Assembly: GCA_900155495.1 (NCBI GenBank)
Contig: FTLJ01000759.1
Span: forward strand, 43,270 to 107,269
Source: Porogramme epimiltina
Taxonomy: Eukaryota > Basidiomycota > Agaricomycetes > Polyporales > Polyporaceae
Reading direction: 5' to 3'
DNA: 64,000 bases
Part shown: positions 1 through 14,843 of the stretch, piece by piece
Numbering within the stretch: the first letter of the stretch is position 1
How the letters are laid out: each line of letters opens with the position of its first letter
Position numbers and translations under genes: made by a program
The notes under the pieces: model-generated
Seen by the model: the letters and a program-made list of their open reading frames with translations, nothing else
Told to the model about the DNA's origin: nothing
Database searches by the model: none

Positions 1-1792
1 TGTGTACAGGTGCTGGCACCGACTGCGTGTATGCCCTCCAGCGGAACTCGAACTTGGAGAGGTATGATCGACAACGGCGATGACGCGGAGTGGAACAAGT
101 GGGGAAGGTTAATAGACCCCAACGGGAGCCCAAGGTCGGACCCAGTTCATCATGGGGGGCCGTATCGTGGGCGAGGGGAGCGTGGAGGGCACGGGGGTAA
201 GAGCAGAAAGAGGGAGAGAGGAGGTGAGCAACCGTCCGGACACCGTCTCCACCGCCTGGACGCGCCGTGTCACAGGCGTGACCGACGCGTTTTGACGGAT
301 TGACGTGGCGCCATCATAGCGCTCGTCTCCGTCGTCCAAAATGTAGGTCCCTGTCTCTTTTCGGGCGCGAGGTACGTTGGGATCCGCGCCTTGCACCATA
401 ACCACATCGACGCTGCAGCCTAATACTTGAGACTCCGGAACTCTGATCTTAATGTATTCCGGCGGAAGCACGGCTACTGTGCAGCACTTGCTGCTCACGA
501 GAGCTTCGAGGGAGCCGCGGTGGAGTCCAGGCTGCAGCCGACGTACAGCACACACCGTTCATGCCCGGGACACAGGTATAACACCGGGAGCAGCCCGTGT
601 GTACCCATCCTGGAAGACTGACGTCCTCCGGAATAGACGGCAAAGTGCTACTTCAAAGTGTCCATGTTGCCAGCCGGTGCACAGGCAGCGGTGAGTACCG
701 CAAAAGTGTTCATGTTGAGGCAACTTGTAAGCAATGCTACGTACGCAGGCTCCGCAATGAGGACACGTGCAAACTCTCTTAGCCGTATTCTGCCGACATC
801 AAGGTCCCTTTCCTCTTCGGTCTGAGGCGGGATGATGCGGGTGCCTGTGCGTAGACTGTCGGGGCTCTTCCTTTGCATCCAGCACTCAGGCAGGCCTCAA
901 CCGGTCTCCTCTTCCGCGACGAAGGTTTGGCGCAAGAAAATACTTTTATGCCATCTTAGAGGGTCTCCATCTAACAAAGCATAGCACACCGCCCATCTCC
1001 CATAGCGTGAAAAATCCATCCATGCAACGAGGCACAGGCGAACACGCGAGCATCCCTCGACTTCCTCAGCGCGGCCCTGTAGGCCGTGCTCGCTAACCGA
1101 CGTTGTCCGGGAGCGACGCAGACATATCCGGAAAACCAGTCTTGGCACTCACCACCGTCGTCGGGACCTGCAGCTTCATGGCGGGCCACCAGCACGACCC
1201 CTGGAAGCGACTCGACAAGACGTACTAGCCCGGAGCCGACGATAGTAAACGATAGATTGGGCTTGCAGAGACAAGCTATCATAAGGCGTTGAGAGTGGGG
1301 GTAAGTCGTTGATAATGTGTATTGATGAACAGCGCGTGTCTCCCTCTACTGATTCCGATCCCTCCGCTGACGCCGGAGAATTCATCTGTATGACCAACCT
1401 TTGATAGATTTGTGTTCGATTCACTATTGTATTGTAATGTATGTCACCAGCGCGAATCGCCCCAGGTTATGTGAATGCTGCGTTCACAAGACGAATGGGC
1501 TGGGTAGGTGAAGACCGAACACAGCAGATGGGTGCATCCGATCAGGGGCAGCATCGGGGCGGGAGAGGGAGGAGGCGGTGCAGGACACATATCGGCTCGC
1601 CCATGTGGTAAGCGCCGGGCCCACGGGCACAGTCGCCGCCGCGGCGTCACCGCACTTCACCCAGTTGGAGCGGCTAGCCCTGGCGCTGTCCAGGCTCAGT
1701 CACAAACGCTGCGCCATCTTTCGTGTAAGCTTACCTTAGAGCTCGAATTCTAATGTCGCTTGCCGCCCGACCCCTTTCTCCCGCCCTCCACC
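1..1792. other. Left-edge stretch without a convincing gene
   Basis: No ORF here has a recognisable domain. On the minus strand, roughly 240-420, there is one gene-like open stretch preceded by a possible acceptor (CTGCAG). It encodes text such as VDVVMVQGADPNVPRARKE and could be an exon of a gene running off the left edge, but no family was recognised. The last ~100 bases before 1793 are pyrimidine-rich and look like the leader of the next gene. Confidence 0.4.
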
Positions 1793-3883
1793 ATGGCCAT
1801 CCTCCCCATGAGCTTCGGCGACTCCAAAGGCTCCAACGCCCGTGAAAACGCCCTTAGCTATTTTCGCCTTCTCACTTCACGGCGCTATATCGTCCTCGCG
1901 ATAGTCCTCGTCGCCGCAGGGACCCTGGTCCTGCGCATGTTCTATGACGTTGGCTTCTCCGATCGAGAGCTCCCTTCCCCAAGCCTCCCATTAGGGGACC
2001 AAGTTACCACAGAACCTAAGCCTCCCGCAGACCTCCTAGCTGTGGAAGATCCCAGATGGCCCGGGCGCCGCCTCCCTCCCCTCTATCACCAATGGCACCA
2101 GCGAGATCTCTCGCTCCCTCAAAATCACTGGCATGCAGCCTCGCACGAGTCGGAACCTGGGTTCTTCTTCGTCCCAGGACATACGCGAGGTACGCCTCGC
2201 CGCTTCTTCCTCGCTTCGTTCCATCTCAAATCTCTGCGACGCGCGTCGTTGCACATCTACGCAGGATCTGGCTGGGGAAACGCTTTCCAGGAGATCCTAC
2301 TCAACGCCCACCTCGCCTACCGGCTCAATAGAGCGTGCGTCCCCTTCTCTGCTCCGCAATGCTGTGCTGGGACCCATACCATTCTCCCGCTCTCAGGGCC
2401 GTGTTCTACAACTATACTTGGAACGGCGACGGGTCGGAGTACACCGATTACAACGGGAAGCCTATTCCTTCACAGATCCCACTCTCGGCACTCATTCGAG
2501 GTGTGTGATTACTTTCTTGCTCTGTCCACCACACACACGCCACCGGGATCGTCCTCGCGTTGCGACGTATCATCCTGTGGTAGGGCTCGCAAGACACCCT
2601 ATCGAGCACATGGACTTCCTTTTCATACCGCTGAGAAGACGCCGTGCGATGAGATATCCGTAGCATACTGCCACTTCTTACGCCACGTGCTGACACGATT
2701 TGCAGGGCCCATCGTCGGAGATGTCTTCCCTGCAGGTCTCCATTCACCGCCTGCCGTCCCGGAAGCTTATTTCGAGACTATATGCGAGGGCCACAAGCTT
2801 TCGATCAACCGAAGCGAGGTGCACAGACATTTCAGATCATGGATGCTGCACGACGTCACGGACGGGTGGGTGGAATACATGGCCAACGTCGACACCCGAT
2901 GCGTCGAGGTGGACAGGAACACGGGGCCCGTCTTCGACTGGGTGTAAGTGCTTCTTCCTTTCCCTCGTTAACGCCGCACGCAGCCCACTCACCGACGCCA
3001 CCGCCCTACAGAATGTTCGGCGAGCGCAACGGGCTGCACGGCCTCTGGGCGCAGGACCTCGCTGCGTCCCCGATCCTGACCCACTTCGCCTGGTCCGCGC
3101 TCGTCGAGCTCGCGTTCGACACGAACCGCGAGACGATCGCGCCCACGACCGAGTACGAGCCGCCGCTGTCGACGGTGCCGTACACGTCCAACGCCGAGCG
3201 CTACTCGCCGCTCCCCGGCCTGCTCGTCCTCCACATTCGCCGCGGCGACTACGAGGCGCACTGCGCGCACCTCGCGCGCTGGTCGAGCACCTGGCTCGCG
3301 TTCAACGGCCTCCCGCAGCTCGAGCAGTTCACCCCGCCTCCCGGCGGCCCCGACGAGGGCACCGCGACGGACGAGGGCATGGCGCTCTACCTCGAGCGCT
3401 GCTACCCCTCCATCGCGCGCATCGTCGAGCACGCCGAGGCCGCGCGCGCGACCGAGGCGGCGGCGGGGCACGCGCCGCTCGACCGCGTGTACATCATGAC
3501 GAACGGCGCGTCCGAGTGGGTCGCGCACCTCAAGGCCGCGCTCGCCGCGACGGGCCACTTTGCGCACGTCGCGAGCAGCCGCGACCTCGTGCTCAGCTGG
3601 GAGCAGAAGTACGTCGCGCAGGCGGTCGACATGCTCGTCGGCCAGCGCGCGCAGGTCTTCATCGGCAACGGGGTGCGTGTCTCTCCTTTGTCCCCCCACC
3701 CCTTCTCCTTCTCCTTCGCTTCCATCCCGCGTGGTGCGTCCGATCGATAATGATGCTGACCCGTGTTCCCTTCCGCGCACCCCATCCTCGCTGCGTGCTT
3801 CGCAGTGGTCGAGTCTCACCGGGGGGATCGTCATCATGCGCATGGCGAACCGCTTCCGCCCGGAGACGACGCGCTTCTTCTGA
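1793..3883 (+). CDS. Type II membrane glycosyltransferase, O-fucosyltransferase-like
   Basis: Five exons (1793-2334, 2397-2500, 2706-2943, 3012-3672, 3806-3883) give 540 residues. The ATG at 1793 sits in a good context (ccaccATGgcc). A short cytoplasmic tail is followed by one membrane segment at about residues 32-51 (VLAIVLVAAGTLVL), so the enzyme should be Golgi/ER anchored with a lumenal domain. That domain opens with GSGWGNAFQEILLNAHLAYRL, carries the IRRGDYEAHC loop typical of GDP-fucose-dependent transferases in its middle, and ends with an F-I-G-N-G...SSLTGG segment close to the C-terminus. These features match the fungal O-fucosyltransferase-like family. Donor and acceptor are therefore probably GDP-sugar and protein or glycan, but substrate specificity cannot be read from the sequence. 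Intron 2 is long (205 bp) for this genome. Confidence 0.78.
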
Positions 3884-4514
3884 GATCGGCGCCTCCGAGG
3901 GGCCCTGCATACCCTCCCCGAGAAGCTGGCGTTCGGTCCTCGATGCACGGTGCACCGCCGCCCCCGCTGGCGCGGGCGAGCGTGGTGCCCTCATTGCGGG
4001 CGCGGGCCGCATACCCATTATACCTAATGACGTAATTACCAAGGGCTGCGATGACGATGGGACGCGAAAGACGTACTTAGACCGGGTCGGGCGGGCCTTC
4101 GAGGCGTGTAGGGGGAGGGCATCGTCGATGGTGTGCGCATAGAACGGGCACGCCAGAAGTGCTAGGCTAGGTACACAAGGGCGCAGGATAATATAATGGA
4201 AATGGGCGGATCACGGTTACAACGCCAGGTCGCGGCCTGGATATGGTGCGAAACACTTGGAGATACAGCACAGATGCAGGTATGCGAGGCGGCCGGAGGC
4301 CTATGCAGTGGAGTTAGCAGGCTTTAAGTAGTAAGTGTTTAAGGGGACAGTGAGGGGGTAGATGCATATGTGGGGGGGGGAGGCTGGTCGTCCGTCTACA
4401 GATTCGTGGCCATAGATCACACTGCCGGATCATGGCGTCAGACCCGTCAATGCATCGAGGGAGCCGCAGGGAGAGAAGGGTCCGCACCTCTACACTCGCG
4501 CAGTCCACAGCGCG
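3884..4514. other. Intergenic region between convergent genes
   Basis: This lies between the 3' ends of the fucosyltransferase-like gene and the BTB gene. It contains a run of nine G near 4372 and no ORF with recognisable content. It probably holds both 3' UTRs. Confidence 0.5.
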
Positions 4515-5831
4515 TCACTTGGTCGCGCCGGCGGCAGGGGGCGCAGTCGTCGGGTCCTTCCAGTCCTCGACCGAGACGCCCATGTACAGGGGCAGGTTCT
4601 TCCAGACGTCCTTGCGCACCTCGAGATCGCGCGCGTGCATCATGCCGCGACACGGCTCGCACAGCGGCCACAGCTCGACGACGTCCTCGATCCAGTGCTC
4701 CCAGGAGTCCAGCGCGGCGTACCCGGCGATGTCCCCGATCGGGTCCTTTTGCAGCCCATCGAGCATCATGCCCAGGATCTCGCGCAGCGCGCGCTCGCAC
4801 CCCTTGCTCGCGCACTGCGAGCTCGGAACGGGTTTGCAGATCGCGCACGCGCCGCGCGTGGACGCGCGCACGAGCTCCGTGCGTGCGCGCAGGATGAGCT
4901 CGAGATCGCGCTGCTCGAGGCGCTCCGTGCTCCCGTCGGGCCGCTCCACGCCGGCGGCGAGCTCGCCGTCGAGCTGGCAGCAGAGGTAGAGTGCGGTGGG
5001 GAGCACCGAGTCGGTGTGCGTGAGGCGTGCGAGGTTGACGGCCGCGAGCGCGTCGGGTGGGGTGATGTGCAGGAAGAGGTTGCCGTCCGCGCCGGCGGTG
5101 TCCCACGTGGCGAGCTCGTTGGTGAAGTACAGTTTGAGGTGGTGCATGGCACGCGCGTGCACGTCCTCGACGTGGTACTTGTGCGACATGCGGACGAGTG
5201 CGGCGAGCTCTGCAAACTCCATGCGCTCCCCGGGGATCACGGGAAATCTGGATGCAGGGCGCAGGGCGCACAGCAAGATCAGCTTGTCTCCTTGGAGGGT
5301 ATCATCAGGGCAGGGGGCAGGGGGAAAGAGGCTTCAAGCGTGTGGGAAGGCCGCAAGAAGCCGTGAAGAAGCAGAGAAAGGGACGATCGCAGGACGCCGA
5401 GGACGAAGCAAGTGGAAGGAAGGCGAAGAAACTTAGAATGCATGGACTCACTTTCGGAGCCCACACAAAGGACGGAGGAGATAGCGGAGGTCGTCCGGGG
5501 AGTCCGATATGTGCACGACAGGACAGCTCTCCATTGTCTCCGCGGTGGAGGGTTGGGCCATCGAGAAGAGATCGCGGAAGATGACGGAATGCCTGGTGAG
5601 GAGCCCGCGGTAGACCCGGAAGGCAGTGTCGCGGCAGAGGAGGACGATGTTGCCGTCGTCGAACCATAGCTCAGTGTCGCGCTTGACAGTGCCGTTCAGG
5701 CTGACCGTCGCGAGCTCCGCGGGGAGGGAGTTCGCGTGGTCGGCGATGTTGACCCGCCAACGCTTGACGACGCCATTGCCGGACATCAAATCGCTGCGAG
5801 AGCGGGTGCGGGTGACGCGGAAGAGGGGCAT
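4515..5831 (-). CDS. BTB/POZ domain protein (Agaricomycete type)
   Basis: Two exons are clear: 5452-5831 and 4515-5247, joined over a 204-bp intron (GTGAGT...CAG) in phase. With the ATG at 5831 the product is 370 residues. The BTB core reads ELWFDDGNIVLLCRDTAFRV, then YRGLLTRHSVIFRDLFSM and VVHISDSPDDLRYLL, continuing after the intron with FAELAALVRMSHKYHVEDV. This is the standard pattern of the expanded basidiomycete BTB family. Such proteins are usually thought to be adaptors of CUL3 ligases or transcription-related factors; the role here is unknown. The 5' end is uncertain. An upstream ORF beginning near 6297 with MTDIRALGDQTEGSQKRAKL resembles the N-terminus of related proteins and may be a first coding exon, which would replace the less typical N-terminus at 5831. 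Confidence 0.8.
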
Positions 5832-6402
5832 GAGTGTCTGCCGTTGTTGGCAAGGCTGGTTTGAGGAGACAAAGGAGAAGGGCGTACGGGGTGTGGGACC
5901 TGTTTGAGAGGTGTTCGTCCGGCGCCGGTTGATGAACCAGGTTAACGTTAACGGTCTCCGTCTCCGACTCGACAGGTGACTGGGGCCACTCGGCGGGAAT
6001 GTTGGGCGACGGCGTCCTTGAGGGGAGGGGGGTGATGCGCTGGAGGACGGCTTTGCGGAGGCTCATCGGTCGCTCGCGGCGGGGTCGTAGACGCAGACGG
6101 ACAAGGGGCGGACGAGGGGCGGACGGGGGGCGGGCTCCGGCGGGTGTTTGTCGCGGCCTCCGCGACGGTGGCGTGCAATCCTCGCAGGACAACTCACACC
6201 CTTCCAACCGCGTCCTATTGTCCGTCCTCACGTGAGCGAGTTTTGCCCGCTTTTGGCTCCCTTCAGTCTGATCTCCCAGCGCCCTGATATCTGTCATCCG
6301 CTGCACCGGTCGAGCCGTCTCTAAACACCCGCAGGCGCTGCAGTAATATATAGCTTGTACGGTAGCTTCTAAGTACGTAGAGTGGTGGTGTGTGTAGTAG
6401 TA

Positions 6403-8601
<2,199 letters not shown>

Positions 8602-8823
8602 GAGAGAGACCGGGGTCAAGGGAGTGCTGTCGTCGCCGTCGTCGTGCTCAGTCTTAACTTTATGCTTTGGAAAGTGTCGGCGGTGGGAGAGAAAACGATG
8701 ACGCAGGGTCGCGGCAGCTCGGGCTGGGGGCGCATCGAGTATTTGCCTGTATTTGCTCGGGCGGCTTCTCCCTCGTCCTCCCTTCAGTCTTCCGCATCTA
8801 CTCCGAAGTCCGCTATTTCCACC
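8602..8823. promoter_or_regulatory. Short divergent promoter between LETM1 and ALKBH1 genes
   Basis: Only 222 bp separate the two start codons, so the genes must share or overlap promoter elements. CT-rich leader sequence precedes the ALKBH1 ATG. No clear TATA box is seen. The assignment rests on the gene arrangement alone. Confidence 0.5.
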
Positions 8824-10473
8824 ATGACCGTCACCGCTCCGACATCGCCTCCCTCCGGGAGCATCCACGACCCCACCAGCGCGGCGTACAAGAAGGCGCG
8901 CCGAAAACACTGGAAATCGACTAGAAACAGGCCGGAGAATGTTGACGCTGACTGGACCCCTTTCCGTGCCGCCGAAAAGAAATACAAGGCTCGCTTTCCT
9001 CCCCCAGATCTCTCTGACGTCTTCGATGTTGCCTCCGCGGATCCGTTAAGGTCAGAGGAGGTTGCACGAGGCGGGTGGCATGGCCGGGCGGACGCGGTGG
9101 AATGTTCCGAAGTCCCTCTGCACCATGATCCAGTAGAGGGACAGAGAAGCGCATACATCTTTCCCGGAATACCCGGTGCGCAATTTATAATGTGCACCGT
9201 AGTGGACTGTACGTATTCATACTCTAGATGTCCTTCGTGCGCAATATACCAGGATTGGTGTTCCTTCCTTCATTTGTTCCGTCCGACAAGCAACGGATGC
9301 TCGTTCGTTGGGCTTTGTGCGACCAGGCGCGACATCCGAACGAAACAAACCTTGATACTCACTATGTGCTACCACGGGAAGGCTTGTGGAATGAGTACCT
9401 CAGCGTGCGCAAGCACCAGGCCGAAGATCAAGAAGTAGCTCCTCGCGCATCTCTTCACTCGACACCCGCGGCAGATCTGGATTCCTCGCAATCACCTACA
9501 ACAGAGCCTCCAGGACCACGAAAGCTGATTGCCAACGAGGCTGCAAGCCTTGACAACTACGAGGACCTCGCGAGCACCCCCAAACTGCCAGCGGCACCGT
9601 CGCAGACTATCCGCCCTATTTCAATATCTAGCCTCATACCTAAACTCCGGTGGGCGAATATCGGCTGGTATTACCACTGGGGGACAAAGCAATACGACTT
9701 CTCAAGAGGCCCAGGCGAGATCGCAGATCTCGTTCGAGGCATTTGTAGGAGCGCTGTCGGTAGAATCCCCTGGGAACAGGTATTTAGGGAAACCGAAAAT
9801 GGCGTTGAGGAAGATTGGGGAGAGGAAGGTCCGGATTGGATGCACTGGAAGGAAACATACGGTCGGTTCAAGTTCCCTGCAGTAGCGTTAAAACCTAATC
9901 TCTATGCTAGAACCGGATGCTGGAATCGTCAATTTCTACCAGACTAAAGTCAGCGCTACATGCAGACTCTCTAGACCTCACGTTGACCAGAGGTCTTCCT
10001 TACAGGACACGCTCATGGCCCATGTCGATCGCTCCGAACTATGCGCAACCTCTCCTCTAGTTTCCATCTCGTGAGCACCTCTAACACATACGCGGAACAC
10101 TGAAGTGTAACGAACCACCTCCAGCCTTGGTTGTGCGGCGATCTTCCTCATCGGCGGGCTAACCAGAGACGAGCCTCCGACTCCTATTCTTCTTCGCTCA
10201 GGCGATGTTGTAGTGATGTCTGGACCAGCATGTCGCCGTGCATATCACGGTTCGTGCACCCGCTCAGCACCGTTGTTGAACTGAACCGAATCTTGCGCAG
10301 GAGTTCCCCGTGTACTAGAGGGCACGCTCCCTCCCCACCTGGAAGGATCTGGCGAGGCTGGTGATTGGGATATCTACGAACAATACCTTCGTACGACGAG
10401 GGTCAACGTCAATGTAAGACAGGTGTTCCCTCCGGGTTTCGACCCAACCGGCAGGCGTAATGGCGAGACTTGA
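8824..10473 (+). CDS. ALKBH1: ALKBH1-type 2-oxoglutarate/Fe(II) dioxygenase
   Basis: Six exons (8824-9175, 9253-9861, 9911-9948, 10006-10070, 10125-10249, 10301-10473) give 453 residues. The N-terminal helix region is followed by GLVFLPSFVPSDKQRMLVRW. The ALKBH1 block WYYHWGTKQYDFSRG and IPWEQVF...GPDWMHWKETY leads into EPDAGIVNFYQTKDTL. Iron ligands are HxD in MAHVDRSELC (about H339/D341) and the distal His in CRRAYHG (about H395). The 2-oxoglutarate-binding Arg lies in RVNVNVRQVFPPGFDPTGRR. A 49-bp intron with a weak GTCGGT donor splits the ETY|EPDAG junction; skipping it would break the frame. Known family roles are tRNA and DNA (m6A/5mC) oxidation in nucleus and mitochondria. Which one applies here is open. 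Confidence 0.92.
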
Positions 10474-10734
10474 CGGCGGCATATGTAACCTAGTATTGGT
10501 GTAGATTATAGAGGTGTAATGTTTTATTAGCGTACTCAGCATGTAAATTTCTCTGTAGTTTATGAAAGGAGGGGATGAAAACGTTTTCTTCACTGGGAGG
10601 TTGTGCGCGGAGGTCGAGATGTGGCGTGGGAGAATACTGACGCAGCGCGCGAGGTCCCGCTGCACGCGTCTGCCACAGAATAACGCGCCGACTCACGTGC
10701 CAGCTGGACCCATTCTCTGCGATCGTCCCCGTCC
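10474..10734. other. Spacer between ALKBH1 and ATP12 genes
   Basis: Both flanking genes are on the plus strand. The spacer probably holds the ALKBH1 3' UTR and the ATP12 promoter. No further ORF or distinct motif was seen. Confidence 0.4.
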
Positions 10735-11897
10735 ATGTACCGCCAAGCTGCCCGTGTTCTTGCCCCCCTCCTCCGCGCCAATGCCCCCCGTTCTGCACCG
10801 CTGAGGAGAGCAGCATGCTCTTCAAGACGCTATGCGACGGTGCCAGAGACCGGCCCCGCGGTTACTGCCACGAACCGTATGTGTCCTACGCTGTCTCTCT
10901 AGCTGCCCTTTTGCTCATACATCACTATTCACAGGGGCCGAGGCGACACTGAAGCGGTTCTGGAAGGACGTTAACATTGAAAAACGGGACGGGGGCTATG
11001 CCGTTACATTGGACAAGCGGCCACTCAAGACACCCTCGGGGAAGCCCCTCATCGTCCCGCCCGAGAAACGGCTCGTCGCCGCACTCATTGCGTCAGAGTG
11101 GGAGAACCAGCAGACGGTGTTGAAACCACACGCGCTCCCCATGGTGATTACTCCTTCTATACACCCGTTCTGCTCTGCATGAACTGAGAGAGAGCGTAGA
11201 CGTCAATTGCCTCGCGAGCATTGGATGCATTCGAAGATGAAGCAACCCGTGCGGAGGTGCGCGCGCAGTTGTTGAAGTACTTCGAGACGGACACAATATG
11301 GTAAGCGCGTGTCTTCCTATGACACTTGACGATAGTCATCTCAAACGTTGCTCTTTGCCAATCTATGTAGTTATCATGCGGATGGCCCCGCACCTCTCGT
11401 CGCACAACAAAAGCAACACTGGGAGCCCATCCTGGATTGGGCCGTGTCAAAACTGGGCGTCGAAATTGCAACGACAAACTCTTTCCTCGTGCCGACACAG
11501 TCCCCAGCGACCATCGAAAAGCTAGACGGCATCCTTCAGAACTTCTCATCATGGGAAATGGCCGGTACGCTTTCTAGTGTCGTAGGGGTGTCCCAGATGC
11601 ATTGCTAATTGTCATGAAACCCAGCGATGGAGCGTGCGACATACACCTCCAAGTCGTTCCTCATCGGGCTCGCGCTCGTCAAGGGCCACATTGACGTCGA
11701 GCAAGCTGCTCAGGCCGCGCACGTCGAAGTGAACAGTCAGATAGAGCGGTGGGGTGAGGTCGAAGACAGTACGTACACTTCCTGTAACTTGCTTTACTCA
11801 TCTGCTCACGCTCTCCCGATTTCTAGGTCACGACGTAGACTACCACGATATGCGGCGGCAACTTGGGAGTGCGTCTTGCCTTCTTGCCGACTACTGA
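10735..11897 (+). CDS. ATP12: ATP12 chaperone for mitochondrial F1-ATPase assembly (ATPAF2)
   Basis: Six exons (10735-10876, 10935-11143, 11200-11300, 11371-11564, 11625-11768, 11827-11897) give 286 residues. The start MYRQAARVLAPLLRANAP is Arg-rich without acidic residues, as expected of a mitochondrial presequence. The conserved body reads RFWKDVNIEKRDGGYAVTLD, then KRPLKTPSGKPLIVPPEKRL and ASEWENQQTVLKPHALPMTS, followed later by YHADGPAPLVAQQKQHWEPI and ALVKGHIDVEQAAQAAHVEV. These are the signature blocks of ATP12, which binds the F1 alpha subunit in the mitochondrial matrix before assembly of F1. The length is usual for the family. The gene lies directly downstream of ALKBH1. Confidence 0.94.
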
Positions 11898-12264
11898 GCA
11901 TACAGCTAGGTATTATATTACTGTTAGTACTAGATGTCTAATCTTCCTACCTCCCGGTACATGGAGAATATCCCAACCTACACTCCGCTTGCCATGATTA
12001 TGTTTCGCTCAACAAACTGCTCAGGATGGTGCCGTTGATATTGAGTCTTCCACGTCCCTAACAGTAGACGCTGTTCGCGTTGAGATGGTTGCATATCCGT
12101 CCCAAATGGATCTTCTACTCTCCCGGAGCCGAGACGTCGCTTCACCCATTGTATTGTGATTACCGTGTCCCATAGAGTTAAGCGTCAACCTTGACGTGGC
12201 GAGTTGGTTCTTTGCTTCCCCCATTACAAAACACCCCCGCCCAGGACGTCGAGGTCGTCATACT
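11898..12264. other. Intergenic region
   Basis: The spacer is 367 bp between two plus-strand genes. It contains no recognisable gene and presumably holds the ATP12 terminator and the promoter of the F-box gene. Confidence 0.4.
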
Positions 12265-14447
12265 ATGGCAAGGTCGGCCGTGAATAAAGAGATGGTAAGT
12301 TCTTACCCTTCACTGCTCTCACAGCTCCTGGGACAACACTCATTGCATACCAGGGCGCCAAATCAAGGGGGGCCAATGGTACAACAGCTCGCGCTCGCTC
12401 GAAGCCCGTCAAGCCCGTAGCGGTGAAGAAGTCCAGTCGGAAAGGCGATGCCCAGCAGACCACGATAGAACCGAAGTGTATTCCTGACGTACCTCTGGAT
12501 GTATTCATAGAGGTATGCACGCTTGATACCTATCTGTTCCACTCCGGTTTTGAAGTTCTCCCTCACGGCTCCCAGATTGCCTCCCATTTGGTCCCTGCAG
12601 ACCTCCTCACGCTTTCGCGAATCTCCAAGCGCGTTCGACAAGTCCTCCTTTCACGTAGCTCCCGTCTCGTCTGGGCCGCGGCTCGTTCGAACAACGTGCC
12701 TACAATCCCGGATCCCCCCAGCCTTGTGTCTGAACCCCTTTTTGCTTGTCTCATGTTTGGGACGGAGTGTATGGTATGTTGTATTCAGTGCTTCGCGGGT
12801 TTAGCTGACCGTGAATACTCTGTAGCGTTGTGGAAAGACTCGAAGCGTCCACACTCTTCAAACCGATTACGTGGTGTGCGTTCGGCTCTGCCCGAAGTGC
12901 TGGGGAGAGAAGCAGGTTGCTTTTCTGAAGATACATGATGCTGCGTGTTGATTTTGGTTCAGGACAGTGGATGGTCAAACCATGGCAGCGAGATTGGGCC
13001 TTACAAGAGATACGCTACTGATTCTATGCGGAATTGTTCCGCAAAAGGCTGGAAAGTCCTGGTTTAGTACGTCCTTTCGTCACTTCAATCTAGGCAGATG
13101 AAGGTGAGCGTTAACCTACACCGCGGCAGGGCGGTCTATACCGTCGGAATACCACGATGGACCATATGGGAACGTCGAGTACAACGGAAATTGCCTTTTC
13201 TACGCTCCGTGTTTTGTCTCTGTCACGGAGAAATACCTGGCGCTTGCCGACATCAATGGGGACAAAGAGACTCTTCAACAAGCTCTTCAACAATTCTTAG
13301 AAGATTGTCGCAAAGACGTCCATAATAGGATGGAGGTGGATGGCTTTGATATCACTTCTTATCGATGCACTAGCGTTGACGTCAGACTTCTAGTTCCATT
13401 TCGACATGAGAGACTGGGAGGTTGAGAGAAGACGTCAAGTCAGGTTGGATGAAAAGCTCCAGTGCATTGAATTGCAAGTCTCCCTTTAGTTTGCATCTAG
13501 TATCTGGCAGCTAATTTCTTATGCGGACTCAGAATGAAAAGCAGGTCGAGAGAACTCGGATATTCGCCTAGAGATTTCCCCGACTTAACAAGGTGGCTGG
13601 GTATCAAGTTCTTCCCCCCTCGGGGATGCAATATTACGGACCGCTGTGAGTCCCCCGTCTGTCTACGTCACCTCCCCACGCTAAGGGGTTGTATTCTGTA
13701 GTTTGGGAGGAGATTAGCCATCGGGTTATATATATGATCAAAGAGACGCGGCGACTCGAAGTCAAAGATCTCAAAACGTTGAGCGAGAAGTGGTCCTTTC
13801 GTAGTGCGATTCTGCAGAAACATTACAATCATTTTCTGAATGCGCAGCGCGGCGACCTCAGCTTCAAAAAGCGACTCCCAAACTACGCCGACGCACTCGC
13901 TTTGCCATGCATGAAGCGTTTACTCGCCAGCGGGGAGGCAGACGAGACTATCACGAGTTCGCAGTTTACAGCTATCAAGATTTCCATCCTTACCGAGGCC
14001 AAAGACTACTATCGCGGCCGGATCAAGCACGAACTCGCTAGGCTTTTTTTAACCCCAAACGTACCGGAGACCAGCCTTGCTCACAAGAGCCGTCGCAAGG
14101 ACCCTCCGAACTATAACTCGGACACAAACACGATCGACATTTCGCCCGCGGAGGCTATTTCCCGGCTCAAGTCCCCCGGCACCCGTTTCAAGTGCATTAC
14201 CATCGCCATCTACCAACAAACGGAGCCCGTGGGTGAGAGGGTCAGATTATATAGGGACAACGTCCACGAGCGTTCGCGCTGTGCTTCCCAGTTGACGTAC
14301 CACGGCGTGCTTGAGCACTGGCAGACCGCGCATCCAAAAGATCACTGGGGCACCAACCACTGGGTCAAGTTGGATGACGGGCGGAAGTGGTGGCTGGGTG
14401 GGGTTACAGACGCGCGCGACCTTGCCCGTTCTAGTCTGTGGGAGTAG
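12265..14447 (+). CDS. F-box protein with basidiomycete-specific C-terminal region
   Basis: Early exons are 12265-12294, 12354-12512, 12576-12773 and 12826-12915. More exons follow, and the last long one (about 13703 onward) ends at the TAG of 14447. After a basic N-terminus (SKPVKPVAVKKSSRK) the F-box reads CIPDVPLDVFIEIASHLVPA followed by DLLTLSRISKRVRQVLLSRS, created by splicing GAG|ATT. A Cys-containing segment (TECMRCGKTRS...VRLCPKCWGEKQ) resembles the CxxC pairs seen in these proteins. The C-terminal half is charged and has no other domain that I recognise. The family role is substrate recognition in SCF ubiquitin ligases; the substrate is unknown. Exon borders between about 12963 and 13700 are only approximate, and the splice pattern there was not checked for length. 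Confidence 0.72.
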
Positions 14448-14843
14448 GCGCGCCCTTCGGATGTAGAGCGGGAGTGTCGATAGGGTCCGTCAATGCAGTC
14501 GAAGGCTAACACGTCGTAGAAATGACTGAGGGGAACGTCAACTCATTCGCATCCGTATTGTGACTGACGCGTGACATAACGTGTCCGTCACGGTACATCC
14601 CAGGAACCCCGTAGATGCTTTACCGGCCTAGAAGCCACCAGTGGGGGTTGAGAAGGACACGGGCCCGTGCGCCTCCGTGCTATTAGGCGTGCACAGGAGG
14701 CAGAAGAGACCGTTGATACTGACTGACCTAGCACCGCCGGGCTTTGCGAATTGCTACTATGATAGACGCGAGATGATTTCGGGTTACCCATCATTCAAAG
14801 TGACTCCGGCCTATATATTACAGCATTACCATACTTGATTTCG
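14448..14843. other. Intergenic region between convergent genes
   Basis: This 396-bp spacer separates the convergent ends of the F-box and DUF3632-like genes. No gene was recognised. Confidence 0.4.

Noticed and set aside
2700..4142. 480-residue plus-strand ORF over the fucosyltransferase-like gene
   Set aside because: It is a wrong-frame shadow; the in-frame exons give conserved GDP-fucose transferase motifs.
4635..5366. 243-residue plus-strand ORF antisense to the BTB gene
   Set aside because: Shadow of the BTB exon on the minus strand.
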